DNA of 34,523 nt from NCBI GenBank assembly GCA_937995865.1, contig CALKJA010000081.1:1-34523 (forward strand), read 5' to 3'. A program made the translations under genes and the position numbers. This DNA is from an uncultured Paracoccaceae bacterium (GTDB taxonomy: Bacteria; Pseudomonadota; Alphaproteobacteria; Rhodobacterales; Rhodobacteraceae). Numbering within the stretch: the first letter of the stretch is position 1; every line of letters starts with the position of its first letter. Below, piece by piece: positions 1 through 8,104 of this stretch. The notes under the pieces are model-generated. The model searched no databases. It was given only the letters and a program-made list of their open reading frames with translations, and had not been told where the DNA came from.

Positions 1-21
1 GATTAAGCGGGCATCAGGTCA

Positions 22-504
22 CTACTGCATCTTAAGCCTTAGTCTCCGAAGCATACCCCGCACGATCCACCTGTGGGCTATACCAACCGGGATCATGTAG
101 GCATGTCCGAACCAGTTATGGACAAGTACTGAAGACGTTATCGAGACGGTCGGACCTTTGGTTGAGATACACGTCATGACATCAAGATGCCGATCTCGCT
201 CGGTCAGGACCAACGAGTCCGCGTCGGAGAATTCGACGAGAAAAAAGTCCAAGTATTGTCCGACATCTACAGACTGTGAAGCTTCACCGCTAAACCCGCC
301 TATGCGTTTCACGCCGAACCGGGACGACACGGCATCCCGCACCTTAAACGCAAGTCTCAATAGGGGCTGCGGGTCTTCCATAATAGCGTTCCACGCCTGC
401 AAAGGGGTGAGTTCGCGGCTAAGATCGGCGCTTTGTGTATCGAAGTAGTCCAATTCATCGACGGCTTTGAGAATACGGGCATTACTGTCACCAAACCGGA
501 TCAT
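22..504 (-). CDS. DUF2867 domain protein
   Basis: A 160-residue protein that I assign to the DUF2867 family, whose biochemical role is not established. The resemblance is in overall size and in the C-terminal part, where a conserved aromatic stretch (HNWFGHAYM, about residues 130-138) is followed by a basic helix (HRWIVRGMLRRL), as is usual for the family. There is no signal peptide or membrane segment, so it should be cytosolic. The ATG at 504 is preceded by a GGAG sequence at suitable spacing, which supports this start. It lies downstream of the VOC protein on the same strand with a 66-base gap. Some DUF2867 domains are found fused to NAD-binding reductases; here the domain stands alone. 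The family assignment is from recognition only. Confidence 0.65.
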   Translation of the reverse strand: MIRFGDSNARILKAVDELDYFDTQSADLSRELTPLQAWNAIMEDPQPLLRLAFKVRDAVSSRFGVKRIGGFSGEASQSVDVGQYLDFFLVEFSDADSLVLTERDRHLDVMTCISTKGPTVSITSSVLVHNWFGHAYMIPVGIAHRWIVRGMLRRLRLKMQ

Positions 505-570
505 TTTACCGCTCCAGCTTCAGCGCAAAGTCGGGCGTTTCCGTGTCTGCCGTTAGAGCTTTGCGTTCCT

Positions 571-1038
571 TCAATCATCGTGCCACCCAGTTATCTCGAC
601 ACCTCCAAGGTGTTCAGCTTTGGCGCGCCCAACATCGCTTACCGCTTGCGAGAACGTCCATATGTGGCCTTCAGGATCTTTGGCGCGATAAAGGCGATCA
701 CCGTAGTATTGATCTTCGGGTTCAGACAGGATGAATGCCCCATGCTCGCGCGCCCTTTCAAAATGTGCATCCAATCCTTCCTCAATTTGTACATAGACAA
801 TTTGGGTGGTCGCACCGCCCAATGACATTGGGCTTGAGACGACGTCAGGCCACTCCGCATCGATGATGATAGTGCAGGCTCCAAATTGCATTTCAGCATG
901 AACAAGGTTCCCAGATTTGCACCGGACATCCATTGATCTTGTTAGTCCAAAGGCTGCTTCAAGCCATTCCATGGCTTGTTCTGGATACTGATAGAATAGG
1001 CCGGTACGTATCGCGGGCCTTTCAAATGGATCATCCAA
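571..1038 (-). CDS. VOC (glyoxalase/bleomycin-resistance fold) protein
   Basis: A 155-residue vicinal-oxygen-chelate protein of the PhnB/glyoxalase-like branch. Visible features are the N-terminal strand and helix with YPEQAMEWLEAAFGL (residues about 18-32), typical of the first beta-alpha-beta unit, and the C-terminal YGDRLYRAKDPEGHIWTFSQ stretch (about 112-131), which carries the usual D-P-x-G-x-x-W signature of the second unit. VOC proteins either bind a divalent metal and act on small substrates (dioxygenases, glyoxalases, fosfomycin thiol transferases) or sequester drugs such as bleomycin; the sequence does not decide which. It is cytosolic, and lies 27 bases downstream of the MarR-GNAT gene on the same strand, so the two may be co-transcribed. 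Confidence 0.8.
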   Translation of the reverse strand: MDDPFERPAIRTGLFYQYPEQAMEWLEAAFGLTRSMDVRCKSGNLVHAEMQFGACTIIIDAEWPDVVSSPMSLGGATTQIVYVQIEEGLDAHFERAREHGAFILSEPEDQYYGDRLYRAKDPEGHIWTFSQAVSDVGRAKAEHLGGVEITGWHDD

Positions 1039-1065
1039 CGCAAATGTCCTCGCTTCTCGCTTGTC

Positions 1066-1950
1066 TCATGGCGCGCGGAGTTTTTTCTCGAAAAACAGGT
1101 CGGGGTAGGGATCATCGTTGAACCGATCAATCTCGACCCAGCCCATGTTGCGATAAAGGCCCACAGCTTCGAGCAAGGTGCTGTTTGTGTCCAATCGAAG
1201 CGTCGTTATCCCTTTTGCCATTGCGGCCTCCTCTGCTGCAGACATCATGCGGCGGGCCAATCCCAACCCGCGCGCAACTGGCGCGATCCACATCCTTTTA
1301 ATTTCAGCACTTGAACTGCCGTTGCCCTTCACGCCAACACATCCGACCGGCATGTCGCCAAGCCGTGCGACGACAAAGGTGCCATGGGGATGCTTCATTT
1401 GGGAAAGCTCTGGATCGCCTGACTTCTTGAGGTCAAATTCCAGGTTCAGCCTCTTACTGAGTTCTGCCGCAAATGCGTTCAGGCATGTTGTCGCGATATC
1501 TGACGCGTAATCTACTTCTTCAAAGACAATATCATCGCGGGACAGGGCGATAGTCACGATATCCATCGCCTCTAGAAGCCGCCGCGCTTCTTTGTGTCGG
1601 TGCAGTATTTCGGCGGCCCGCTCGTCCGAAAGGCGTTCGTAAATCTCGAACTCCGCTTTTCCCTTGGCCGTAAGGCGTGTGATGCGGCTACGACGGTCGT
1701 CCGGATTTGGTGTTGTCAGGATCAGATCTTCGGCTTCTAACCCGCGGAGCAACCGGCTCAAAAGCCCCGTATCCAGCTTCAGAAACGCGCGCAGGTTCGC
1801 GACGTTTTCATATCCAAGCCCAATCGCATTCAGAACCCGCGCCGAACCAAGCGGTCGACCTCGATTTAGGAAGGAATCCTCGAGCGCGCCAACCTCTACG
1901 GCGACAGAACGGCCAAAGTTTCGAACACGGGTAATGTCGTCTTGGTTCAT
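1066..1950 (-). CDS. MarR-type winged-helix / GNAT acetyltransferase fusion
   Basis: A 294-residue two-domain protein. Residues about 1-145 are a MarR-like winged helix: the recognition region runs through LKLDTGLLSRLLRGLEAEDL (about 57-76) and the wing contains the D-D-R-R-S-R motif (about 84-89) typical of MarR proteins. Residues about 150-294 are a GNAT domain, with the acetyl-CoA-binding motif A seen as VARGLGLARRMM (about 232-243) and a C-terminal LYRNMGW element. This architecture is known in proteobacteria; the acetyltransferase substrate cannot be inferred. A 14-bp palindrome lies only four bases upstream of the start codon, suggesting autoregulation. The VOC gene follows 27 bases downstream. 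There is no convincing Shine-Dalgarno, so the transcript may be leaderless or weakly translated. Confidence 0.85.
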   Translation of the reverse strand: MNQDDITRVRNFGRSVAVEVGALEDSFLNRGRPLGSARVLNAIGLGYENVANLRAFLKLDTGLLSRLLRGLEAEDLILTTPNPDDRRSRITRLTAKGKAEFEIYERLSDERAAEILHRHKEARRLLEAMDIVTIALSRDDIVFEEVDYASDIATTCLNAFAAELSKRLNLEFDLKKSGDPELSQMKHPHGTFVVARLGDMPVGCVGVKGNGSSSAEIKRMWIAPVARGLGLARRMMSAAEEAAMAKGITTLRLDTNSTLLEAVGLYRNMGWVEIDRFNDDPYPDLFFEKKLRAP

Positions 1951-1954
1951 TTAT

Positions 1955-1968
1955 CTGACTCTAGTCAG
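1955..1968. promoter_or_regulatory. Candidate operator palindrome for the MarR-GNAT gene
   Basis: CTGACT-CT-AGTCAG is a perfect 6-bp inverted repeat with a 2-base centre, four bases upstream of the ATG at 1950. Its size and place fit a MarR dimer site that would block transcription start. Binding is inferred from position and symmetry only. Confidence 0.5.
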
Positions 1969-2192
1969 CCAAATGAAAAACACAACTCAATCTTGGCGCT
2001 CATGGAAGAGGCAACACTCGCCGTCTTTGTAACAGCAGTGAGTTTGTGCGCCCTTAACACCTTCGCCGCACTTCGCACGGACCGCTAAGACGTAGACAGA
2101 ACGAACCGGGCCGGAGCAAGTCAACGATCTCATGCGGAAACAGCTGCGCAAGTTCGGCATGCGCTTAACCGAGTTGCGTCCAATTTGGGCTT

Positions 2193-3083
2193 TTACCATA
2201 TATCCGTAGCCGATTGCTCAAGAAAGTCGACGAAGGCTTTGACCTTTGAGGGAATGAAGCGCCCGGACGGATAGACCGCATGAACACTCAACGGCGCATA
2301 TTGGAACTTTGTCATAACTCGCACCAACGTACCCTCTTTCAATGCATCAATCACGAGGGGCAATTGGGCCCCACCCAATCCAATACCCGCTTTCAGTGCC
2401 TTATTCAGAGCAAAGGCATTGTTTGCCATAAAGACGGGTCGCACAGGAACGGATTCAGGGCCTGATGGCCCAACCAGCGGCATCAGATGGCCTTCTGGTG
2501 TACCATTGAATTGAACCTGCACATGATGCGCCAGCTCGTCGGGGGTTTTAGGGTTACCGTTCGCCGCGATATATGACGGTGCGGCGACAACGATGCGTTG
2601 CACCGTGCCGAGACGACGGGCCACTAATGTTGATGATGGTAAGTTACCAAATCGAATTGCAACATCGACGGCTTGTGCAGTCAAATCAACGAAATGATCT
2701 TCAAGGATGAGCTCGATCACCAAATTGGGGTTGCACCGCTGAAATGCGACTGCAACATCAGCAATATGACTTTGGCCAAGGCCTGCAGGTGCATGGATCC
2801 GCAAGTGACCGGTAAGTTGAGTTGTAAGCCCACCCACGGCTTCGCCAGCCTCCTGAACCGCTTCTATGATCTGCTGTGCCTTGCGGCGATAAGTCTGACC
2901 CGCTTCCGTCAGGGTGATTTGTCGTGTTGTCCTGTTAATGAGCCTTACATGCAGGTGTGCTTCCAATGCGGAAACCTGCTGGCTCACTGTCGGTTGCGAG
3001 ATACCCAAATCTCGTGCGGCGGCTGACAGGCTACCCGTTTCAACCACTCTCAGGAACGTTGTCATTAACTTCAGAAAATCCAT
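2193..3083 (-). CDS. LysR-family transcriptional regulator
   Basis: A 296-residue regulator of normal LysR length. The N-terminal helix-turn-helix is clear (GSLSAAARDLGISQPTVSQQ, about residues 17-36), followed by the linker helix with INRTTRQITLTEAG. The C-terminal substrate-binding domain begins near residue 90 (GHLRIHAPAGLG). The sequence is closest to the subgroup in which the effector domain opens with L-R-I-x-A-P and which often controls a divergent oxidoreductase or transporter. It is transcribed away from the PRISE-like reductase at 3193, across a 109-base intergenic region with a T-N11-A box. The reductase is therefore the most likely target; the effector is unknown. Confidence 0.93.
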   Translation of the reverse strand: MDFLKLMTTFLRVVETGSLSAAARDLGISQPTVSQQVSALEAHLHVRLINRTTRQITLTEAGQTYRRKAQQIIEAVQEAGEAVGGLTTQLTGHLRIHAPAGLGQSHIADVAVAFQRCNPNLVIELILEDHFVDLTAQAVDVAIRFGNLPSSTLVARRLGTVQRIVVAAPSYIAANGNPKTPDELAHHVQVQFNGTPEGHLMPLVGPSGPESVPVRPVFMANNAFALNKALKAGIGLGGAQLPLVIDALKEGTLVRVMTKFQYAPLSVHAVYPSGRFIPSKVKAFVDFLEQSATDIW

Positions 3084-3091
3084 CTCAACCT

Positions 3092-3106
3092 ATAAGCGTT
3101 TCTTAT
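3092..3106. promoter_or_regulatory. LysR box (T-N11-A) between divergent genes
   Basis: ATAAG-CGTTT-CTTAT is a perfect 5-bp inverted repeat with a 5-base centre, and it contains a T-N11-A motif (T at 3093, A at 3105). It lies nine bases upstream of the LysR start and about 90 bases upstream of the reductase start, as expected for an autoregulated LysR with a divergent target. Confidence 0.55.
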
Positions 3107-3192
3107 TAATGTTATCATCTTAGGCAGGCTTCTGCACGTAGGAACAATGAATTAGATCAGGGTCGACGCAGCAAAATTGGAAAGATTGGCCC

Positions 3193-4287
3193 ATGACAAG
3201 TCAAAAGAAGGTAGCCCTCGTCGTAGGTGCAAACGGGGTCATCGGTGGCAATCTGATCAACCACCTGTCGGAGCTTAATGACTGGAGTATCGTCGGCCTG
3301 TCTCGGCGTGGCGGCGTCTCTACAGATTGCATCACCTACATCCCAGTTGATCTTCTGGATGTCCAAGAGACAAAAGCTAAACTGGCTTCTCAAACGGACG
3401 TGACGCACATCTTTTATGCAGCATTTCAAGACCGGCCGTCTTGGTCCGAGCTTGTCGCACCCAACCTCGCGATGCTGACCAATGTTGTTGATGCCATTGA
3501 GCCTGTAGCGCCGAACCTGGAGCATATCAGCCTTATGCAAGGATATAAGGTGTATGGCGCGCATTTGGGTCCCTTCAAAACCCCTGCGCGCGAGACCGAC
3601 GCCAATCACATGCCGCCCGAATTCAATATCGACCAGCAGGATTTCCTCGAACGTCGGCAGAAAGATCAAAGCTGGTCATGGTCTGCACTGCGTCCTTCGG
3701 TAGTAATCGGGTTCGGGTTGGGCAATCCGATGAATTTGGCGATTGCTATTGCGATTTATGCCACCATGTCCAAACGGCTTGGCCTACCGTTGCGGTTTCC
3801 CGGTAAGCCGGGTGCCTATGACAGCTTAATGGAAATGACGGATGCAGGATTGCTTGCTCGTGCGACAGTCTGGGCTGCAACGACAAAGTCCTGCGCAAAT
3901 CAAGCGTTCAACATCAACAATGGCGACCTGTTCCGTTGGTCGGAAATGTGGCCGAAAATTGCGAATTTCTTCGACTTGGAAGTAGCACCGCCGCTCCCAA
4001 TGTCCCTTGCGACGATCATGGATGACAAGGAGAGCCTGTGGAACGAAATCTTGGCTGAGTATGAATTGACAACTCACTCCTATCAAGACGTGTCATCATG
4101 GGGATTTGCTGACGCTGTATTTAGTTGGAATTATGACTTCTTTGCCGATGGCACAAAGGCAAGACGCCTTGGTTTTCACGAGCATGTCGATACAGAAGAA
4201 ATGTTTCTTGAAGTTTTCAAAGATCTCCGCGAACGGAAGATTATTCCGCAGCATGGGTTGGCTCAAGCTCGACGACTTCACCGCTGA
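3193..4287 (+). CDS. PRISE-like SDR (progesterone 5-beta-reductase/iridoid synthase family)
   Basis: A 364-residue extended short-chain dehydrogenase of the PRISE type, whose members reduce activated C=C bonds of enones with NADPH. The nucleotide-binding motif GANGVIG is at residues 12-18, followed by SRRGG (37-41), which suits NADP. The family region around the catalytic lysine is present (GYKVYG, Lys119). In PRISE enzymes a later F-Y-Y motif supplies the catalytic tyrosine; the matching place here reads F-N-I (144-146), so the tyrosine seems lost and activity may be altered. The ALRPSVVIGF and FNINNGDLFRW segments also match the family. It diverges from a LysR gene and overlaps the next, convergent gene by 47 bases. 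The start has a GGAAAG upstream. Confidence 0.85.
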   Translation: MTSQKKVALVVGANGVIGGNLINHLSELNDWSIVGLSRRGGVSTDCITYIPVDLLDVQETKAKLASQTDVTHIFYAAFQDRPSWSELVAPNLAMLTNVVDAIEPVAPNLEHISLMQGYKVYGAHLGPFKTPARETDANHMPPEFNIDQQDFLERRQKDQSWSWSALRPSVVIGFGLGNPMNLAIAIAIYATMSKRLGLPLRFPGKPGAYDSLMEMTDAGLLARATVWAATTKSCANQAFNINNGDLFRWSEMWPKIANFFDLEVAPPLPMSLATIMDDKESLWNEILAEYELTTHSYQDVSSWGFADAVFSWNYDFFADGTKARRLGFHEHVDTEEMFLEVFKDLRERKIIPQHGLAQARRLHR

Positions 4288-4573
4288 CGTTGTCCACGAC
4301 CAGCAAGGTATCGAAACGCTTCATCGTGACTTCTGAACCGTACAGGTCTCTGATCCTCTGCATGTACTCTTCGCCATGCCATTTCTCGGCGGCTTGCATG
4401 GTCTTCCAAATGTAGACACCGCCACCTAACGACTGCGCTTCATCGAAGAAGTAGTGCTTTCTTATGAGGTCGGGGTTTTGGGCCCATGCGGGGGCTGTCT
4501 GTCGATACTTGTCCATCGTATCCGCGCGCGATATGCCCTTGGGCAAGTCGAATGTGACAATTTCCGTTATCAT
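4241..4573 (-). CDS. YdhR-like dimeric alpha-beta-barrel (monooxygenase-like) protein
   Basis: A 110-residue protein with the pattern of a ferredoxin-like dimeric alpha-beta barrel, like YdhR and antibiotic-biosynthesis monooxygenases. The N-terminal strand is MITEIVTFDLP; then come a helix with YRQTAPAWAQNPDL (about 23-36) and a second strand with KHYFFDE and the GGGVYIWKTMQAAEKW turn-helix (about 50-65). Such proteins act on small aromatic or polyketide-like substrates or are enzymatically silent; no substrate can be given. AGGAGA precedes the ATG at good spacing. It converges on the PRISE-like reductase, and the two coding ends overlap by 47 bases. It may be the last gene of the exporter operon, 62 bases downstream of the MATE gene. 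Confidence 0.75.
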   Translation of the reverse strand: MITEIVTFDLPKGISRADTMDKYRQTAPAWAQNPDLIRKHYFFDEAQSLGGGVYIWKTMQAAEKWHGEEYMQRIRDLYGSEVTMKRFDTLLVVDNVSGEVVELEPTHAAE

Positions 4574-4635
4574 AGTTCGTTTCTCCTATCAGACACGTAG
4601 TAGGGTTCTGGATTGGTCGCCTGGCGGCAGATTGG

Positions 4636-6078
4636 CTACCCGTCCGGCTTGATCTGTATGAGCCATCTGAACTGGCGTAACCTGATCAGAGCCATCACCT
4701 GCCTTGCCATTTCTTCGCTGTTGAAGGCGAGGAAAACCCACGGGAAGGGCAGTCCGAAACCGATGGCACAAACATAAGACAGCGGAATCGCCACTAGCCA
4801 TTGGGATGCAAGGTCCATCACGATGGGCGATGTCGTGTCACCACCGGCGCGTAAGATGCCCACGACCATTGTCACATTCAGCGAGCGAAAAATGAGGACC
4901 GGTGCCAGAACGGTAAAAACATCATCTGCGACGGTAAGCACGTCGATGCCCGCCCCGCTGTAGACCATCATCAGTGCGGGTTTCAGCGCCATCAAAAGCA
5001 GGCTCATTGCCAGTGATGCAATAACGGTCCAGAGGATAAGAGCAATTGCATCAACAGTTGCGCCGCGAAAATCTGCTCTGCCAAGGGCATGCCCGACAAT
5101 AACATTGGTCGTGGATGAAAGCCCGATCAGGACGGCAATGGCCATTGATTCAACCGGCGTCACAAGTGCGAGCACGGCCAATGGGACAGTGCCCGCCATC
5201 GCGGAAATGATGCTGTAGGCAAATATTCCGATAGCCCAAACAACGGAACCAAGTGCGATCGGCAGCCCGATGCGGAGCGTTTTTCGAACGGTGTCGGCGC
5301 TTAGATACTGCGTGAGACGACGGGGCGAGAACAGATCACGGTCGTAGAACCAGACGGCGCAGAGGCCAACGATCACAGCTTCAATGGCAAAGCTGAGCGC
5401 TGATGCGTAGGCAGCACCCGTGACCCCCAAGGCGGGCGCACCAAAATTCCCGAAGATCAACGCGTAGTTGAGAACGACATTGCTGGTGAGGCCGATCATG
5501 GAGGCCCATGTCGCTAAGCCGGGACGACCGATGCTGCGCAGTCCAACCGCGATGGCGAAACCGACCGAGAACGGCAGCACCATGAAACTGGCGGGGAGAA
5601 GATAGCTGAGTGTGAGGTTTTGTATTGCGGGGTCATCACTGGACCACGCCGCGAGGGGGCCAGACAGCAGCAAAACCAGACCAAGGCCAACAAGCGAGAC
5701 GGCGAATGACAGAAGCACGGTGGTCCCGACCGCGTATTTTGCACGGTCTTTCGATCCGCCTCCGTAGAACTGTGCGACAACAACCCCGGCGCCATTGCAA
5801 ATCCCGAGAACAAGAAGAATCAGAATAAAGACGATGCGACTGCCATACCCAACGACCGCGACCTCTTCTGGACCCAAACTTGATGTCATGAACACATCAA
5901 AGACCGTGCGTGATGATGCCATAAGCGCCTGCGCTGTGATCGGTAGCGCCGTCCAGAGAAACATCCGCACGAAGGCGGGGGAGCTTGCCTGCCGTGCGCC
6001 ACTCTTTAGCAACCCCGGTCGACTTTCTTGCCATTCGCGCATGACGCCAGCCCGGTCGGTGGTGCCCGTTTCAACCAT
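4636..6078 (-). CDS. MATE-family efflux transporter
   Basis: A 480-residue integral membrane protein with about twelve hydrophobic segments arranged as two MATE halves. The first half opens with LPITAQALMASSRTVFDVFMTSSLG-like residues and the G-A-G-V-V-V-A-Q-F-Y-G element (about 110-120) typical of the family. MATE proteins export cationic drugs and metabolites by Na+ or H+ antiport. The ATG at 6078 overlaps the stop of the upstream EamA gene by eight bases, implying translational coupling; a second ATG at 6042 is possible. It is the third exporter gene in a row on this strand. The substrate is unknown. Confidence 0.9.
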   Translation of the reverse strand: MVETGTTDRAGVMREWQESRPGLLKSGARQASSPAFVRMFLWTALPITAQALMASSRTVFDVFMTSSLGPEEVAVVGYGSRIVFILILLVLGICNGAGVVVAQFYGGGSKDRAKYAVGTTVLLSFAVSLVGLGLVLLLSGPLAAWSSDDPAIQNLTLSYLLPASFMVLPFSVGFAIAVGLRSIGRPGLATWASMIGLTSNVVLNYALIFGNFGAPALGVTGAAYASALSFAIEAVIVGLCAVWFYDRDLFSPRRLTQYLSADTVRKTLRIGLPIALGSVVWAIGIFAYSIISAMAGTVPLAVLALVTPVESMAIAVLIGLSSTTNVIVGHALGRADFRGATVDAIALILWTVIASLAMSLLLMALKPALMMVYSGAGIDVLTVADDVFTVLAPVLIFRSLNVTMVVGILRAGGDTTSPIVMDLASQWLVAIPLSYVCAIGFGLPFPWVFLAFNSEEMARQVMALIRLRQFRWLIQIKPDG

Positions 6079-7012
6079 CAACGCGCCTGTTCGTCGTCAC
6101 CTTGCCCTGCTTGCCGCCATAGCGCTGATAGATCACCACCGAGCCGATGATTGCCAATGCTGCCCCCAATGTGACAGCAGTCAGCCGATCTCCAAACCAG
6201 ACAGCACCAATGAGGGCTGCAAAGACAATCGAGGCATAGTTTGCAAATGACACATAGGTTGCGCCGTAGTCGCGCGTGATCCGCAGATAAACAACGAGCG
6301 CAAGACCTTCACCAAGCACGATCATCAGCATCGCTGGGACATTCAGGGCGACCAGTGGCCATGCATCCGTTGCACCAGACATCGCACCGCCCATAAGTGC
6401 TGCTGCGAACACGATGAGTGCCTGTGCCTGTGCAACGTTGACCGGGCTGGCATGGGGCGGCCACCGTGAAGCGATGAAGACCGTATTGAGGGCATAGAGT
6501 AGCGGCACACCAAACGCCGCCAGAATCCACCATGCGCCGACTTCAACTGAATGCGCGTCGCGTGAGATGTCCCAAAGGATTGTGACCGCGCCAGCAAAGC
6601 CCAGACAGATCGCGATCACCGGGGCCGGGCGCAGTCTTTCCTGCCCGATCAGTGCTGACACAACAAAGGTAAAAAGGGGCATCGTTGCGATGATGACCAC
6701 AAACACAAAAACAGGCAGATGAGGGCCAACAGCAGTCTCCAGTGCAAACGGAGCGAGAAAACCGAGCAATCCGCTTAAGCCATAGAATCCAAGGGTGGGC
6801 CGATCTACGGGCGGCCAATCACGGCGGAGCAGGGCGAAAACGGAGAAGAACAGCGCGATACCAAATGCGGAAAACATCACGACGATGTACACCGGGATAC
6901 CCGATAGACCTGCGGCTTTGATTGCGGACAAGCGCAGGCTCCAAAGCAAGCCCAACAAAACAAGCAGCGCGGTTTTCAGCAATTGGGTGTTATTGGTGGC
7001 TTTGTGTGTCAT
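6071..7012 (-). CDS. EamA/DMT-family transporter (second copy in operon)
   Basis: A 313-residue drug/metabolite transporter with about ten transmembrane helices in two EamA repeats. The first repeat begins at LLVLLGLLWSLRLSAIK, and the second includes the GEGLALVVYLRITRDYGATYVSF segment (about 234-256), the usual end of repeat two. It ends in a basic cytosolic tail. It lies five bases downstream of the other EamA gene and overlaps the MATE gene, so all three are very probably one transcript. DMT proteins export amino acids, nucleosides and drugs; substrate not determinable. The two EamA proteins here differ strongly, so this is not a recent tandem duplication. Confidence 0.9.
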   Translation of the reverse strand: MTHKATNNTQLLKTALLVLLGLLWSLRLSAIKAAGLSGIPVYIVVMFSAFGIALFFSVFALLRRDWPPVDRPTLGFYGLSGLLGFLAPFALETAVGPHLPVFVFVVIIATMPLFTFVVSALIGQERLRPAPVIAICLGFAGAVTILWDISRDAHSVEVGAWWILAAFGVPLLYALNTVFIASRWPPHASPVNVAQAQALIVFAAALMGGAMSGATDAWPLVALNVPAMLMIVLGEGLALVVYLRITRDYGATYVSFANYASIVFAALIGAVWFGDRLTAVTLGAALAIIGSVVIYQRYGGKQGKVTTNRRVDG

Positions 7013-7017
7013 TTAGG

Positions 7018-7974
7018 CTAAGCATTCGACTTTTTTGGGAACCATCGCCGCTGTGTTGATTGTAGCTCTGTCATTTCAGGTTTGCGGCTCGCGACTGATG
7101 AACGTTGGGCGAATAGCGCCAGAAACACGCCAAGTCCGACAAGAGCGCAGGCCGTGATTTTCCACCCGTCAACTGTCTCTCCAAGAAAAGCTGCGCCCAT
7201 GACCAGCGTGACGATTGGAATAAGTGCTGTCAAAGCCGCCCCTGCAGAGGCCCCCAGATATTCGGTTGATTTTGTGAAGGCGAATACCGCCAAAGCACCC
7301 GTAAGAGCGCCTTGGTAGATCGCTTGAATTGCTATGTCGCGCACCGGGGCCTGCAATATCTGCCCGCCGAACAGGACAAAATACACCGGCAGGAATGACA
7401 GAGCTGATCCAACGGCAACAATGGCGGTTGCGTGAAGGGCCGGAACATTGGTTTTGCGTACGATGATCACATAGCTGGCCCACATCCCGCCTGTTGTTGC
7501 GAAAACAAGATGTCCGATAGAGGCCTGTCGGAATGACACTAGGTCCGTAAAAAGCGCGGTACCGGCCAGGACGGCCAGTATGCCAGCGACTTTGGCAGGA
7601 CGCATGGTTTCTCCCAAAACGATCCAGCCGAGGATGCCAACGAATACAGCCATAAGACCGGGATTGATCGCCCCGGCATCCGAAGCTGGCGCGAACTCGA
7701 AACCGAACGACAGCACCATGATGTATGGTGCACCATTGCAGGTGATGAGGGCCACAACACCTAGCACGCCAAGCTTTTCCAGTGCCCACCCGCGCTGCCA
7801 GATGACCCCGCACAACAACAAGGACGCGACGCCAAAACGAAGTGCGGCAAGGTCGAAGGGCGTGAGGGACGTCTTGACGCCAAGCCGCAACATGACGAGC
7901 GACCCAGACAATACTGCGACCGCAATCGCACCCCAAAACAGGCCCGACATAAGGGTTTTCGTTGATGCAGTCAT
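7018..7974 (-). CDS. EamA/DMT-family transporter (first gene of exporter operon)
   Basis: A 318-residue EamA transporter with ten predicted membrane helices: repeat one from LMSGLFWGAIAVAVLSGS onward, and repeat two containing the FTKSTEYLGASAGAALTAL segment (about 226-244), a typical E-Y-x-G-A hallmark of the second EamA repeat. I chose the ATG at 7974 because a GAGGAG ribosome site lies eight to nine bases upstream; a TTG two codons earlier is less likely. It is the promoter-proximal gene of the EamA-EamA-MATE unit and diverges from a LysR gene. This is the classical arrangement of a LysR-controlled exporter. Confidence 0.9.
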   Translation of the reverse strand: MTASTKTLMSGLFWGAIAVAVLSGSLVMLRLGVKTSLTPFDLAALRFGVASLLLCGVIWQRGWALEKLGVLGVVALITCNGAPYIMVLSFGFEFAPASDAGAINPGLMAVFVGILGWIVLGETMRPAKVAGILAVLAGTALFTDLVSFRQASIGHLVFATTGGMWASYVIIVRKTNVPALHATAIVAVGSALSFLPVYFVLFGGQILQAPVRDIAIQAIYQGALTGALAVFAFTKSTEYLGASAGAALTALIPIVTLVMGAAFLGETVDGWKITACALVGLGVFLALFAQRSSVASRKPEMTELQSTQRRWFPKKSNA

Positions 7975-8028
7975 GCCCAATCTCCTCGCTTGAGAGGAAG
8001 TTAGCCCTGTTCAATGCATTAGAAAAAC

Positions 8029-8043
8029 GATACTATCTGTATC
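8029..8043. promoter_or_regulatory. Palindrome between exporter operon and LysR operon
   Basis: GATAC-TATCT-GTATC is a perfect 5-bp inverted repeat with a 5-base centre, in the short region between the divergent exporter and LysR genes. It sits just before an in-frame ATG at 8045. This makes 8105 the likelier LysR start and makes the palindrome a candidate LysR site acting on both operons. Confidence 0.5.
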
Positions 8044-8104
8044 TATGAATGAGATATTCTCACCGATAGAGCCGAATGGCACTGACAGTGTTGGATCAGA
8101 ACCG

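Noticed and set aside
2002-2088. 28-codon plus-strand frame with a hydrophobic middle (MEEATLAVFVTAVSLCALNT...)
   Set aside because: No ribosome site or promoter, no family resemblance, and such short frames are common by chance. The 242-base gap 1951-2192 otherwise shows only the palindrome at 1955-1968.
1987-2199. 70-codon minus-strand frame overlapping the LysR 3' end
   Set aside because: Composition is unlike a protein (many Cys and Arg), there is no ribosome site, and it overlaps a secure gene.
2095-2210. Plus-strand frame resembling the end of a mobile-element protein (RTGPEQVNDLMRKQLRKFG)
   Set aside because: It has an in-frame stop just upstream and no start near its 5' end. The resemblance is too weak to call a transposase remnant, and no terminal repeats are seen.
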